Positions 9,275 to 22,105 of a stretch of 64,000 nt of DNA are shown here, piece after piece. The position numbers and the translations under genes are program-made. Each line of letters opens with the position of its first letter. The stretch's first letter is position 1. The notes below the pieces were generated by a model that saw nothing but the letters and a program-made list of their open reading frames with translations, had not been told where the DNA came from and did not search any database. Origin of the DNA: Caenorhabditis elegans (lineage: Eukaryota; Nematoda; Chromadorea; Rhabditida; Rhabditidae); NCBI RefSeq assembly GCF_000002985.6, contig NC_003282.8:14570001-14634000 (forward strand), written 5' to 3'.

Positions 9275-11022
9275 TCAATATTTATGATATCCTGGCACAA
9301 AATAGACGTTGGTACTTCCCATACTCAATGGATGAAGGAACATTGTAGCACAGATGATCAATGTGAATAGGACGGCAGCAAGCGACATTCCTGAAAATTG
9401 ATTTAGATATGGTAAATGTGACTGTCAAAATGAAATTGATAGGTGGTACAACGTCTATAGCATCGACTAAAACAGAGAACGACAGATGCAAGTAGAGTAT
9501 TTGAAACATTAAAAAATTGTAAACATGGAATTTTGTTTTGGCATGATAAATTTGATTGATTAATTGTTTGCAAAACTGCGAAAGCGATGTCTGTGACTAC
9601 CGTAGTTAAAGTTTAAAAATGTATCACAAAACAGGCTTCCAGTAACTCTTTAAAATTCGAACTTTGCCACTAAAAAGTATCTACAATTGAAATTACTCCA
9701 AAAAAATTCCCTATGAGATCAACTGAAGAGATACGGCAGATGTAAAGTAAGTAAAAACATTGAAACAGAAAATAAATTTGACAAATAGAAACAGTAACGA
9801 AAATAACAATTCAGTGTGGAAAATTTAAAAGACAGCCACTGTTTCAAATGAATAACCGAAAACCCAATATTTACTAGAAAAATAAAAGTTTTCTTAATTG
9901 AAAATTTAAAATAACTATCAATTTAAAGTGGTATAATACACAACTATTTAAAAATAGAATTTTAGCACCACAAACTTTATATGGAAAATTATAACCATTC
10001 TTAAGTTACTAATCTATTATTTTAATTCAAACAGAATACTCTTTACAAAGTTTATAAAACAGCTGGATAAAGTATTGAAATTCATATTTTTCATTACGAG
10101 TTTGCTTCACTAGATTGCTACAACGGTTTCATCTAAATAGTGACTTTCCAAAAAAACTATGTGAAACCGCATAATATTTTTCTTGTTACATATTTTTCTC
10201 AATTCTCACCTTCTGCAAATTGAATATTATAATTTGGCATCAATCTCTTTTCACACAAAAGTGGAGAATACGGTTTGTGGAACATTTTTGGCAGGTTAAC
10301 AGTATCCAATTCCAGATTTCCAGAAATAAAAACTGGAAATTCATTTCCCGTAATCTTGACATCCTTATTCCAATCCACAAATCCACGCATATCACGGAGT
10401 CTTGTATTGTTGAGAATAACGAGTCCAGGGAATGAATTATGAGTTTTAATACTGACAAGATTTGGCATTTGAGGCATTCGATTGAATGGAGAATTGATTA
10501 GTGAAAGGGTTCCACGGATTTCACGCTGCAAAAAATAAAAATGCGGTTTCAGATTCTTTATTTTAGAAATTCAACATTACTCAGATAGATAACACTTAGA
10601 ACAGAATTCGAGAAATTTCATCGTTTGATAAAAAGTACAGAGTGCCTGCGCCCGGAAGATGTCGGACGCTGCATTTTCAGAAACCAACATACATGTCACC
10701 TTACCAATTTCTCAAAATTTGCAGTTTTTAAATTAATCATTCTCAAATGCAAATTTCCATGAAACACTTGACACCATTCAGGCCACTCGAGGTAATTCTG
10801 AGCGTCACGTGTCAAGTTTTTAATGCTACAGTGGAGATGGTTTGGGATTCCATCTGAAATACAGTTTTTGTGTTGGAATTAATTTTTAAATAAGTGTTAC
10901 CTGTATCGCAGGAGCTTTGAGCCAAGACAACCAGAGGGAGCAGCAGAAAATTTAGAATGCAAAACTGAAATATGTTTCCAATATTTTGTTGTTTTTTTTT
11001 AGAAAAAAAACTAACTCACCAT
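9275..11022 (-). CDS. Receptor L-domain protein (irld family), single L domain plus C-terminal membrane segment
   Basis: Nematode-expanded family related to the ligand-binding L domains of insulin/EGF receptors but without a kinase. Exons 11022-11020 (ATG alone), 10964-10901, 10853-10705, 10525-10210 and 9390-9275 join in phase to 215 residues. Residues 1-17 are a signal peptide (MFCILNFLLLPLVVLAQ). Residues 18-178 form one L domain, with paired-cysteine blocks (LHCSIKNL, EWCQVFHGNLHL) and beta-strand repeats ending in LCEKRLMPNY. Exon 5 adds a hydrophobic stretch (LAAVLFTLIICATMFLHPL) and a short tail ending PGYHKY, so the product is a small membrane-anchored protein. The start is fixed by the ATG/GTGAGT intron shared with the 63125 copy. 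Intron 3 carries half of a short inverted repeat. Confidence 0.88.
9702..9722 (-). ncRNA. Predicted 21U-RNA in irld intron 4
   Basis: Core 9761-9768 (-); CAGT, U at +39. A divergent exact core at 9839-9846 (+) lacks a YRNT. Confidence 0.6.
10649..10672. repeat. Half-copy of short inverted-repeat element in irld intron 3
   Basis: GCGCCCGGAAGATGTCGGAC; the identical insertion is present in the inverted irld copy, so it predates that duplication or was carried by conversion. Confidence 0.6.
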
Positions 11023-11289
11023 TCTGATTGTTGATTTGATGAGGAAATAAATCGTTTAGTGTGTATTGATTTTCAAATATGAAGAGACGTGGAAAATGTG
11101 CAAAAAAAACGTTCGATTAAAAAGTTCACGTCAATAGGTTTCAAGTAGAGTATATGAAACGTGAATTGTTTTTTTTTTCAAATTAATATTTTTTATTGAA
11201 CAAAACTGGTAAATGAAAAATTTGATTTGCTTCCGAAAAATGTGCTGTTTCAGATTTTGAGTATTAAAAGAAAATAATAAATCCAGCAT

Positions 11290-11310
11290 TCATTGAAGTT
11301 TTTTAAATCA
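11290..11310 (+). ncRNA. Predicted 21U-RNA
   Basis: Core 11245-11252; CATT, U at +38. Confidence 0.6.
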
Positions 11311-11893
11311 ATTTGAATGCAAGCTGTCTAAAAATTATTTGAAATGTATATGTACTCACTTCAAAGACACGCGAAAATAGGCAGGATTTTTGGTATCTGG
11401 CTCTGTATTTTCATCATTTAAACATTTTTTGGATAGAATCAAGCAGTAAAAAATAAAAACTCAATAAAAACTGAAATTTTAATTTCAAATGTCAACCTAC
11501 TTTTTGAACCGTTGTTAAAGGATCTGTTTATTTGAAACTCTAAATTAGGATCTGTAATAAACTATTTCAGACTGTTTATTTACAAAATGACGGAGTTCTA
11601 GGAACTTATAGTGAATTGATTGAAAATTTATCATAGTTACGAAACACGATACAGTAATTTTCAAAATATGAAATTTGCAAATAAGTTTCTGACAACTGGT
11701 TGAAAAAAAAAGAATTGGATTCTATGAATCGATGGCACATTTATGAACATTTTGAAAACTACTCTCAAATCTGAAAACTCAATTTATTCCAAGTTCACAT
11801 AATAAATATGTTTTGAATAGATTTTTGAATTTTCGTATTTTCTATCCACTGTTTCAAACTCTTTTTAATATGATAGCATAACTGGAACGGTAG

Positions 11894-11914
11894 TAACAAT
11901 AACTATGGAAAAAA
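11894..11914 (+). ncRNA. Predicted 21U-RNA
   Basis: Core 11849-11856; TAGT, U at +38. Confidence 0.62.
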
Positions 11915-12317
11915 AAGTTGTTGAAAACACATGTATGGCAATTTAGAACTTTAAAATTTAATCAAATGATCGCAAGATCGACAACGACAGACTTTAACTT
12001 TTTTTAATGAGATTTTGAAACTGAAATTTTTGAAACAAAACTTGAAAAAAAAATCTTATGATGCACTGAGAATATTGGCGCATGGAATACTGGAAAATTA
12101 TGAAAGTTTCAGTACATATTTTCAAATCCGCTGTTTCGGATACCTTTTAATTTGGTGTCATAATCAAATCGACAGTGAATCTGGGTTCCTCGGGTTATTT
12201 ACCAGTGAATATTTTTTCCATTATTTTAGAAACCTCTCAGATCTTTGCCACAAAACTGAAATCATAAATTCCCCAAAATAAAAGCATTTGTAAAACCCAA
12301 AAGTACAATTTTAAATG

Positions 12318-12338
12318 ATTATAAAAATTATTAAAAGA
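12318..12338 (-). ncRNA. Predicted 21U-RNA
   Basis: Core 12376-12383 (-); TGTT, U at +38. Confidence 0.6.
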
Positions 12339-12600
12339 ACAAAATAATAATACCGCCCAAAACTTAAAAATGTTTTGAAACAGTTTTCCCACTATTGTGA
12401 TATATCGCTAAACGTTTCAAGGTAATTCGCGCAGTTCATCAGCAAACAAGTAATTTTTTTGTATTTCGAAAAAAGAAAAACTTTCACCACGAACTTTCAA
12501 AGCCAATAGTTCTTAAACTATCGCAACTCGCGTTATTTAAGAATTTTTAATTCACTGTTTCAAGTTTTTGTTAAACTGTGGCATCTAATATGAATGGCAG

Positions 12601-12621
12601 TGTGGCTCCTGGTTTTAAATT
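12601..12621 (+). ncRNA. Predicted 21U-RNA
   Basis: Core 12555-12562; CAGT, U at +39; divergent from the 12376 unit. Confidence 0.62.
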
Positions 12622-12840
12622 TTGATAAAAACCAATGTTTTCTTGTGAAATTTTGTTTTTCTAGTCATATTGTGTATATTTTTCAGAATTTACAAACATT
12701 TTAAAACAGTGTTGTGAATTTAGACTTTCAATGTGAGTGAACAAAATACATCTAGGATATTTGATGTCTCTCTGAACCACAAAATCTTAATAAAAACATT
12801 ATATTTGTTTTACAAAAATTCGTTTAGTATTAGTTTAGTA

Positions 12841-12861
12841 TTTCGTTTAGCACAAGTGTTA
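12841..12861 (-). ncRNA. Predicted 21U-RNA
   Basis: Core 12900-12907 (-); CGCT, U at +39; converges on the 12601 locus. Confidence 0.6.
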
Positions 12862-13549
12862 GCGGCAAGAACAAATTTAAATTTTATTTACGAAGTCTTT
12901 GAAACAGGCTTGTGTATCCTTTAAACTCAGAAAATTCAGTCTTTGTATGGTGGGCTAAAAAGTTATTTGAAAAACTGTTTATATTTTATTTTGTGAACTA
13001 AGCAGCCGACATGTTAGTGGTCAACAGACAAAATTATTTTGAGGACCAATTGCACTATTATTCGAATTGGTTTTTTTTTCAACTTTGCCAACATTTTGAA
13101 ACATCTGCTTGATAATTTCTCGAAAACGTTTCACACATTTCCTTATTTACTCAGCAGCCAAAATTTATACATAATCGGCGATTTTTTGCATGTTTTTTAA
13201 ATTTTCTGAAATTTCAATTGCCATCGCCAGGATTTCAAATAGCAATCACCGGCTGCTAAGTGTACAAAAAAAGTTAACAGATGTTCAGATAACTTTTTAG
13301 TACATTATACAACGACTGCAAGTTTTTTTTAAAGTTTCTAGAATGAAAGTTCTGCTTCAAACATTTCATAAATATTGTTGAAATCTGTGCAATATGGTTG
13401 GTGCATGTTGATTTTTTGCAATTAATCATTAAACAGTTGTTTGTATTTTTTAAAATTTGTAGTTTTCTGCATGATTTTCTAGTTATTGAAAATACTTTTC
13501 ATCTCTGTTTCACCAAATTTATAAAATAACTAACTGAATTTGTTTCTAT

Positions 13550-13570
13550 TCGCGTTGATTTTCGAAGCTT
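13550..13570 (+). ncRNA. Predicted 21U-RNA
   Basis: Core 13505-13512; TATT, U at +38. Confidence 0.62.
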
Positions 13571-13797
13571 TTATCATTCAAACTAGAAATGCATTTTCAT
13601 GTTGATCATTGACTCTAACTGCTGTGTAGCCTTGTATTTGTCCTTGAAAATTTTTGGATGTTTCGTTAACATTTTCAGACATTTCACTTTTATTTTCCAG
13701 CCGTTTCAACTAGTGTGTATAAGCATGTACTAGGGAATTTTGACAATCTAAACTGTTTCACAACCTTCATAAAATGACATGCTCATTTTACAACTAA

Positions 13798-13818
13798 TTG
13801 TGTTAAAAAAAGTAGAAT
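13798..13818 (+). ncRNA. Predicted 21U-RNA
   Basis: Core 13753-13760; TAAT, U at +38; next in line after the 13505 unit, 248 bp on. Confidence 0.62.
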
Positions 13819-14445
13819 TCTGTGATCGTGGCTAACTAATATCTAACCTTGCACTTCTGCTAGTTAATAATGAATGCTTTGTCATAATTTTCAGACTTTC
13901 CCAAGTATTTTAAAGCAAAAAACTATTATTTATGCTCAATCTTAAATTGTTTGCAGTTTCAAAAGGTCTATGAGTACATACTTTGTGAATTGTGACAATC
14001 ATTAGGTTGTAAGCAAACTATTCAAATTAATCAGCATTTTTACTGCTAATTTTACTCACTAACTTGAAAATGTTTTGAAAGTTTTGCATTATTTTTAAAG
14101 TTTTCAAAAGTCTGTAAAATTATTAGGCCACTGATTTTCATATTTTTAATGAGAATAAATTCGAATGTATGTTTTACAAATTTTGCGTTTTGAGCTTATT
14201 TCTATGTCCAGTGAAGTAGGAAGCCGGTTTTCTTTTTGACAGTGGGAATCGCTTGAAATTTCAGCAAAAAAAAAAGCAAAATGTTGTAGTATTCACTGAA
14301 TATACAAAACGTTTACTGCTAAATTAAAGTCTGCACTTCAAATTCGGACGGACTGATGAATTTATTTTAAAACAGATTTTTAATTACTTCTAACTTTTAC
14401 TGTTTCAACATGTTCTTATTAATATTTCTTCATAGAATTTAACAA

Positions 14446-14466
14446 TCTAAATTTAAAAACAAAGGT
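14446..14466 (+). ncRNA. Predicted 21U-RNA
   Basis: Core 14400-14407; CAAT, U at +39. Confidence 0.62.
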
Positions 14467-14884
14467 ATTCAGTTTACAAAAGTACGTTGGAAGTATTCCA
14501 AAAGTCAGTGTTTTGAACATTAGCAAGCATGTTCTCTTAAAATTTCTGAAAATAACATTTACGTGAAGTCATTTAACTATCCAGTTTCTGACTCTTTCAG
14601 CAGTTTTTTTTTCAATCAACAACTTGCCGTGAAACTTTACCATTCGATTTCACTTCTAAAAATGTATTTATTTAATTTCTATTTCTAGTCCATTTCTCTC
14701 ATAAAACATCCATCGATGTGTTGTTTGGTTACGCAGAAAGATTTCTGGAAAGTATAAAATTCTAATTTTCATCAGATAAAGATGTGCCGATTTCAAGCTG
14801 AACACAAGCTGAATACTAACTAAAAAAAAACAAAAAAAAACTGTTTCAGCAAATCTGTAAATTCTGACATATTGTGAACTTTAC

Positions 14885-14905
14885 TCGTGAGTAACAGTAG
14901 TTTTT
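14885..14905 (+). ncRNA. Predicted 21U-RNA
   Basis: Core 14841-14848 after a long A run; TACT, U at +37. Confidence 0.58.
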
Positions 14906-16504
14906 TCCCAATTGAAATTTAGTTTTTCAAAACTTGAAAATCAGTACAAATCTTTTAAAAAAATTTTTAAAAAAAGATGTTATAGAAATTATGAAACATC
15001 AACTTTTTTCTTTTACTTTTCTTTCTCATTTTTTGCATCGAATTTGGAATCTCGCATCACAAAGTTTGTCAGAAAAAATAATAAGCTGTTTTATTAACTA
15101 AAATTAAAATGAGACCAAAAATCAAATTAAAAATTGATTTAAAAAATTTAATAACACGATTTTGACTGCCTTGTCTGCCTGGTACCTATTAGGCAATTTG
15201 CATTTTTTTAAAATATATTCCTTTATTGCCAAATACCATGGCAGGCATGCATTTCATTTCAGGCTATATTAATAAAAATGCCGAATAAAACTTTTGGTTT
15301 TTTACTTATTGTTATTTTTTAAATATCGTTTTCAGTCTGATCAATAAAAAAATAAAACTGATAGGTAAAAGATAATTTTCCGATTCAAAATTGAAAATAT
15401 TCACCTGCAAAAAACCATCACCGTTTCATATACTTGTGATATTTGTTTTATTCTATGCGGATTCCGTTGATTGTGCATTTAAGACAAATTTTTTGTGAAT
15501 TTTGCGATATCTCTATAGATTTGCCAAAAATATTCATGAAAAGTGTGAGAAGTCGGAAAAAAGGTGAACAAGATATCAAGAAGGATAATCAATAATTTAG
15601 ATATCAAAATAATTATCAAACTACATGAAATTTGAAATGATCATCTCGAAATAATCGAAATAAATGGGAAAAGTGAACCAGTGGAAAACACTTAAAACAT
15701 TTGTACACTCCGATTTTTTTTTCAGCAAAGTTGGTAGGTAAATTAAACACATTAAATGCTCAAAATATTCCAAAAATAATCAGGAATATTTTGAAATTTT
15801 GAAGAAATTTTGTAGCTTTTAGAATTTTGTTTGAAAGGGCTTTAACGTATTCTGAACTGTGTTTTAGCTACAATTTCTTGGTAAGAATTTAATTTGAAAA
15901 GTGGAAAATGAAATTTTAGAAATTTAAAACATTTTGGGGAGAACAAACCCCATAAGTACCATGAAAATTTACACCTGAAAAAAAAATCACTGTTTCATAT
16001 ACTTGTCATATCTGTTTATTTTCCGTAACATTCAAAAATCAAATACCAAAAGTCTTTTTAGTCACTTAATACTCCGGGGCTTCTAGCATCTACTTTTGGA
16101 TACAAAGATCTCCCACGAACTTTGTTTTGGTGAATCAGAGAAACTTGAAACATCAGATTATACGAAAAACACGGAATCACTAAAATTACATGAGGAGGGC
16201 CCATTTTCACAGCATACATCACTACAAACAAACAAACAAACACGTAGAATGTACTGACTCGTCTTTTCTATTGAAATTGTTAATATGAAACTGCGCAAAA
16301 CTAGGCAAACATTGGAAATTGGAGGTCACACAATTTTTGAACCTTTTGAACTTTTCGCGAGGATTTTTTTCAGAGTACTGTAGCTTATCCTAGAGTGTTT
16401 TGTTGGTCACTGAAGTGATGATAGCTGACTTAGCAGGCATTTTTGGTTCCTGGTTTTTTGTAATACTTTTGTAAATTTAATAAACCGCCCGAGTAAAATT
16501 TTTA

Positions 16505-16573
16505 GAGAGTCCGACATCTCCCGGGCAATTCATAATTTTATGTAAAGTCGCGGAACTCAAAAAATGTCCGCTG
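16505..16573. repeat. Short inverted-repeat element, diverged
   Basis: GTCCGACATCTCCCGGGC and CGCGGAACTCAAAAAATGTC arms; closely similar to the copy at 16890, so the pair arose by local duplication. Confidence 0.6.
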
Positions 16574-16889
16574 CATGAGGTTACCACCCTTTTTGACAAA
16601 GTTTGAAACCGACATCAAATTTCAAATTTCTTTTTGTTCAATACAACAGCTAATAAAATTGAAAAATGTTAGACGAAAATGAAAAATTAAAAAAAAAACT
16701 ATTGAAACATGATGAAGCAAGTGAAAATTGAAAATTGCGCAAAAATAAAGAAATGTTTATTGGAGTTTCAGTAGAAACTAAAATTTTTCACTGTTTTGTC
16801 TACTTGATAAAGCATGAAGCTATGAAAATTGATAAATTATTCGAAAAATTGGACTGATTCAAACTTTGTGACGTACTACTGCTAGTTTA

Positions 16890-16960
16890 GAGCGTCCGAC
16901 ATTTCCCGAGTATTCCTAAATCTATGACAAGTCGCGGAACTCAGAAAATGTCTGCTGCTG
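16890..16960. repeat. Short inverted-repeat element, diverged
   Basis: GCGTCCGACATTTCCCGAG and CGCGGAACTCAGAAAATGTC arms; duplicate of the 16505 copy. Confidence 0.6.
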
Positions 16961-17485
16961 CAAAACATGAACCTACCACCGCAAAAATAAAGGTAAATTC
17001 CTTGTTTTTTTGACCTTAAAACTTTTTACTGTTTTCACTACTTGATAAAACAGACTCTGAAAAGAGAAAAAATATTAAAAAATCAAAAACTCTGGGAATT
17101 TTTAGTAGACATTAAAATTTTTCTTATTTTTGTCTACTTGATGAAGCAGGCTATGAAAATTGATAAAATATTAAAATAATTGGACTATATAATAGAATAT
17201 TTTCAAAATTTGCAGTAGTTCAATGTATTTGTTATAGTTTCTTTAAATTAAAATGAAGCTTATGGAAAATTAATATAGAACCAAAAACCATTTTTAAAGT
17301 TAAAAAAACTAAACATTCGAAATTAAATCTTAGATTAAAAAAAGGTATATCAATGAACAAAAATATTAATGTTTCAGTTTATCCATATCATGTTGTAATA
17401 GTTTTTTTGTTAATACCTGTGTGTTTGTTACAAATTTAACTGTTTCAAGATGTTATTAAAAATGTTACACTTTTTCTTATAATGT

Positions 17486-17506
17486 TCATGGTAGGCCTTT
17501 CGATAA
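17486..17506 (+). ncRNA. Predicted 21U-RNA
   Basis: Core 17440-17447; TGTT, U at +39 (alternative TAAT at +36). Confidence 0.5.
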
Positions 17507-18179
17507 AATAAATCTTTGAAAAGAAAACTCCATAAGAATTCAATTTTACCGTTTGATTAATCTCACAAGCACTATGATCATTGCTATTCGTGTAACTGAT
17601 CTATCATATTGTTTACATAGATCACTGAAACGAATCACAATTTGATGTACTTGTTTATGAATTCTGCTACTTTTATTATCTTGTTATTTAAACAGATACT
17701 ATTTTCCATATTTGTTCTCTTTTATTTCATTGCTCTACAAGTCTCAATTTCCATCGCTTTCCATTTGTCTGGGCACAAAATTTGAACTCATTGGTCTCTG
17801 TGTTGCATTCACCAGACTGTTCTGGTTTGAGCAGTAGCTTATTTTACAGTTTTAAATTTAATGTGAAAAAACAAAGCATTATAGTTAAAAACAGTTGCAA
17901 AATAACTCTCAGTGCAGAAAATTGCGTGATAAAAATTTCAAAAAAATCTCTGTGTCACAGAACTTATTTAAGAATTATATTTTTGCAATTGTTAATGCTC
18001 GCCTTGTTTAATATACATAGATTTAAAAGTTTAATAAATATTTAGAAGCAGCTACATTGCCGTTACATTTCTCGTTATTTGTCAGCTGATTTTTTAAAAT
18101 TCAATAGCAAACAATATTGGTCCAAGTTTCACAAGCTGTCTACAAACTTCGGAAGTGATCAACAGAGACTTCAATCATA

Positions 18180-18480
18180 ATAGGAATTAATGTAGGCAGG
18201 AGGCAGGTGTAGGATTTTTTTGGTGGAGGCTCTAATTTTAAAGAATATTTTTATACTTTTACTTGTTCCAAATAATAATTACCAATAAATACCAATCATT
18301 TACTATATATAAAGCGCTTATTCCGTTTGTCCATAGTTTGTAGTCTTTGTAGTCTTTGTAGTCTGCAAAGTTTTAGCTTCTGGAGGGATAGTGAGTTGGG
18401 TTAGTGTAGGGATATAGTCGGGGTACTGTAGTGGTACAATAGTGGTACGGTAGGAGTACTGTAGGATTACGGTAGTTTCA
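18180..18480. repeat. Degenerate minisatellite (GTACTGTAG-type and TTTGTAGTC repeats)
   Basis: Starts with GTAGGCAGGAGGCAGG, then TTTGTAGTC repeated at 18338-18363, then GGTACTGTAG, GGTACAATAG, GGTACGGTAG, GAGTACTGTAG. These low-order repeats are widespread in C. elegans; no gene here. Confidence 0.7.
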
Positions 18481-19709
18481 GAAAAATTAGTTTTTAGCTC
18501 TAGAAGTCGGGAGCCGCGCCGGAGGTGCGGTCCACGGCTGGTAATATTATAACTTCACGCCTGCTTTCAATACAAGTGTTCGAAAAAAAATAGGGTGATG
18601 TTTTAAGTTTATCGTAAAGTTGATCAAACAATGTTGTTAGTAATGTTTTGTCTTTCGGAAGCTTTAAACGTTTTTTTACAATTTTCTCAGGATGTTTGAC
18701 GCTTTTCATGATAAAAACCCGTTAAAAATATAAAAAATAAACATTGCGGAAAACTGGAGGAAATGGGAGAAAATAATATTCTGCTCTGATTCTGTTCAAA
18801 TCAAGACTTTTGAAGAAAAGTATAGAACTAATAAATTTTATGCAAATATCAGTACCTCTGTGAAAAGCTGATTTTTCTTTAAAAAAAGACAATTGCACTG
18901 TTATAGAACAAAACCTTTATCAATCAAACATTGAATTCTACCCATAACATTCAAATTTCAGATTCTCAAGTTATTCTTAAAAAGACATTTAGAACATGAT
19001 GAATGAAAGCAAGTTAAAATTGCTCAAAAATAAAGTTACAATTTTTGGAATATCAGTAGACATTAAAATTTTCACTGTTTTAACTATCTGATGAAGCAGG
19101 CTTTAAACAGTTCCTAATTAATTTTGTTTTTAATTTTGTCCCAGTACATTCAACTCGATGGGAAGTGTTTTCCAAGTTCGTTTTAAATATTTACTTATTT
19201 TCCCGATGCCACTACGCTGTGGTTTCAATTTGCACCCATTGGTTTGAGTGCAAATTCACAGTACTTTGTTGTTGTCCTGGCATTATTCATCTGCAAAACT
19301 TATAAAAATTTTTCTCACTGTTTCAATGTTTCCCTATAATTTTTTTCCCGCATGGCCGAGGAACAATTATTGCACTGTCTTTGTACGAAAAGTACTAATG
19401 GTCATCATTTCCGTTCTAAACACTAAAAAATTGTCCGATAATGAAAATGTGAAATTTAAAGGTTTTTAAAAACCTTGAAATTTGACATCACACTGAACCA
19501 TAGTTTTTTTTCCAATTTATGAGCTTAAACAAAAAAATGTTTACAAAATTTTCTCATTTCATAATTTAAACATTTAAATAATGCATTATCCGTTACATGA
19601 ACACTGTAAAATAGTATTTGTTTTTTCATAGTTGTCCTAAATTTATGTATTTTGAAATTCGTTTGATAAAAATTACCTTTCTGGGAAAATATTCACTTAA
19701 AACAACTCC

Positions 19710-19730
19710 TATCATCCTATTATTATCCTA
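19710..19730 (-). ncRNA. Predicted 21U-RNA
   Basis: Core 19769-19776 (-); TGAT, U at +39. A rare minus-strand unit within a long plus-strand run. Confidence 0.6.
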
Positions 19731-20828
19731 TCAGAGGAAGTAACAGATCCAAATCAAAATATAGTCACTGAAACAGGAAATTTTATATCAAAATTTTAGG
19801 GATTTTGTTTGAATAAAGACGGAACACAGAAGTGTGCAATTTGGTACAGTAAAATTTTTTAATGTGATTTTAATACAATTCTTGTTTCAGAAACTACTTA
19901 AACATAGCTTTGTATGTACAGTACCCACTGCTCATTCATTTTTACATTCTTTATTCTCTTTTCTGCTCCCCCATAAGTCAACTATAGTGTATCCTGTTCA
20001 ACTCTCTCCCACTCGCAATACACTCCTTTTCACGAAGAGCACAGATAAGTGAAGTTTGATATTTTGAACTTTGAACTTGCTCACGTATTTGGTTGCTGGC
20101 AAGCTGTGTTATTTATAACTTTTTCAATGAAACAGTGGACAAAAAGGTGATATCTATCAAATGTCCCACCTGTTTTGAGGTCAAGTTCGTATTTTACTAT
20201 TTCGGTACTCTAGTAAACTGAGTTCAATGCAACTCAGTTTCATTAGATTTACCACGATCTCTTCCGTTTCACCATCTCTTTAATAAAATAGTTTAGGCTC
20301 TATGAGCACGGTTTTTTAAAATGTTACTTAGGTTTATTAGAAAACTGGGGTTTTTAATGGTAGAAATTAGTCTAAAATGCTTAAATATAACTGTAATTTT
20401 TTCCCAATATGAAGTTCAAACGGCTGAATTATATTGATTTTCCCGCTTAAAATTCGATCTAGTTTTGACATTCTTGCATGTTCCGGCAAAATATATTGAT
20501 TTTTCTCCATCTTTACTTTTATATTCGATAAACAGTTTTAAGAAACGGTACATTTTCAATAAGTTTATATAAATTGATGTTTTCACAAGGTAGTCGTTAG
20601 CTTTTTCGAAGTTGTCGACAATATTTTCAGGTTTGTGTTCCTCATTTCAAATATTTTCCCCATTGACCAATAAGAAGCTATTTGAAATTTTCGAAAAACT
20701 TTTTTGAAAATTCCTGTTTTGAACAAAAAACGCTGTTGGTATTAAGGGGTATCTCTTTTTTGATTTTTAGAAAAAAAAATCACTGTTTCAATAATTTCAT
20801 TTTTTTGATAAAATTAATAGGTTCCTGA

Positions 20829-20849
20829 TAGTGTTATTCAAATTTCAAG
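20829..20849 (+). ncRNA. Predicted 21U-RNA
   Basis: Core 20783-20790; TGAT, U at +39. Confidence 0.62.
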
Positions 20850-21673
20850 CATTTTTTCCCGATTTTTTGATGTTCAATTTTTCGACGACATCTTTGGCAA
20901 ATATTATCTTCCGTTTTTCGACTTATTTGACTCCACTAAAATCAACTAAACTGTACTCTGCTCCACCGCCTCCGCTATTCTCAAAAATCATGTTTTTTGC
21001 TGTTTTGAATCTTGATCTTATGCTCCTTTTGTGTTGCTAATAAACTATACCCTAGTACAAACAATAACAAGGCTTTGTGATTTGAGGGGGTGGAGCTTTT
21101 TCTTGTTTTGCTCCTCAGTTTTTATTGCTCACTTGATTTCAACGCTTGTTGGAAAACTATAACTTGTTTCCGTTTTCGAAAAACAAAAAAAATCAACTTA
21201 ATTAAAAAACGCCTAAACTCAAGAGTAATGTATGAAAATTTTAAACACTGTTTTAAATGTTGGTTGAACCTGCAAAATTTTGTTTTTTGAACTAACAAAA
21301 ATTTCACTGTTTCCCTGCTTCCATAACTAAAAAAAATATGTTTACAAATAGTTATCTCTCGAAATTTAATGTTTTGCACAAAAATTGGCTCAAATTTCCG
21401 CATTGTTTTGAGATGCACTATGCAAAATTGTTTGATATGAGCTAGTTAGGTAAGCAAACCACAAAAAAATGTTTGTGTTTTGTTTGTGTTGATGCGCCAG
21501 AAATCATATTTTGCAACAATTAGTTTTTGGAAATTATTTTTTAACTAACCTGTATTTTTATTCGTATTCCAAAAAATTATTGTATTTTGGAACAACAATA
21601 AAATAAATTTAATCATTCAAAAAATTTTCTGTTTCAAGCTTTTGTTATAAAACCATAAAATAAATGTGTTTAT

Positions 21674-21694
21674 TGCAAGCGATTTTCAAACAAT
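21674..21694 (+). ncRNA. Predicted 21U-RNA
   Basis: Core 21629-21636; TATT, U at +38. Confidence 0.62.
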
Positions 21695-22084
21695 TCCATA
21701 AAATTAAATTCTCTGTTTCTTTGAATTTTTAATATGGATTACTAATTATTCTGGCAATATTGCTACCATTTTTGAGCATGTTTCGACTTTTTTAGTGCTC
21801 CAATTATGTATGTATTTGAATTTTGGGTACCTGTTCGTACCGATTCACATTGAAAACTGCAGATGTTTCAGCAGGTTGAGTTGAACAATTTTTTTTTTGA
21901 AAATAGTGATAAATTATTTTGCTGTTTTGCCAAGTTTATAAGTTGGCACTGATTTGTCTTAGAATTCAGTTAGTCATTTTTAAATTCAATATTTCAGCAA
22001 GCAATAAATTTCAGAGTTTCAAAATATTTTAGATTAACTGTTTCATGTTCTTATCGAATTTGTAATGATTACGTATATTTTTAG

Positions 22085-22105
22085 TAATATCTGTTTTCTA
22101 GTTTT
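22085..22105 (+). ncRNA. Predicted 21U-RNA
   Basis: Core 22038-22045; TAGT, U at +40. The promoter text closely matches the 26805 unit of the tandem array. Confidence 0.65.

Larger units (their letters stand above)
16725..19110. repeat. Scattered copies of a 100-130-bp unit
   Basis: Recognisable copies at about 16725-16860, 17025-17055, 17095-17190 and 19005-19110 share AATTGC-CAAAAATAAAG, TCAGTAGA-ATTAAAATTTT, CTGTTTT and CTACTTGATGAAGCAGGCT. The CTGTTTTN block resembles a decayed 21U core, so these may be defunct 21U units copied locally. Confidence 0.55.

Noticed and set aside
10220-10458. Frames on both strands over irld exon 4, repeated at 63698-63996
   Set aside because: Shadows of the in-phase irld exon on the other strand or frame.
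18500-18709. Minus-strand frame ending VDRTSGAAPDF
   Set aside because: The G+C-rich end looks like a repeat fragment and no partner exon, start context or homology is visible.
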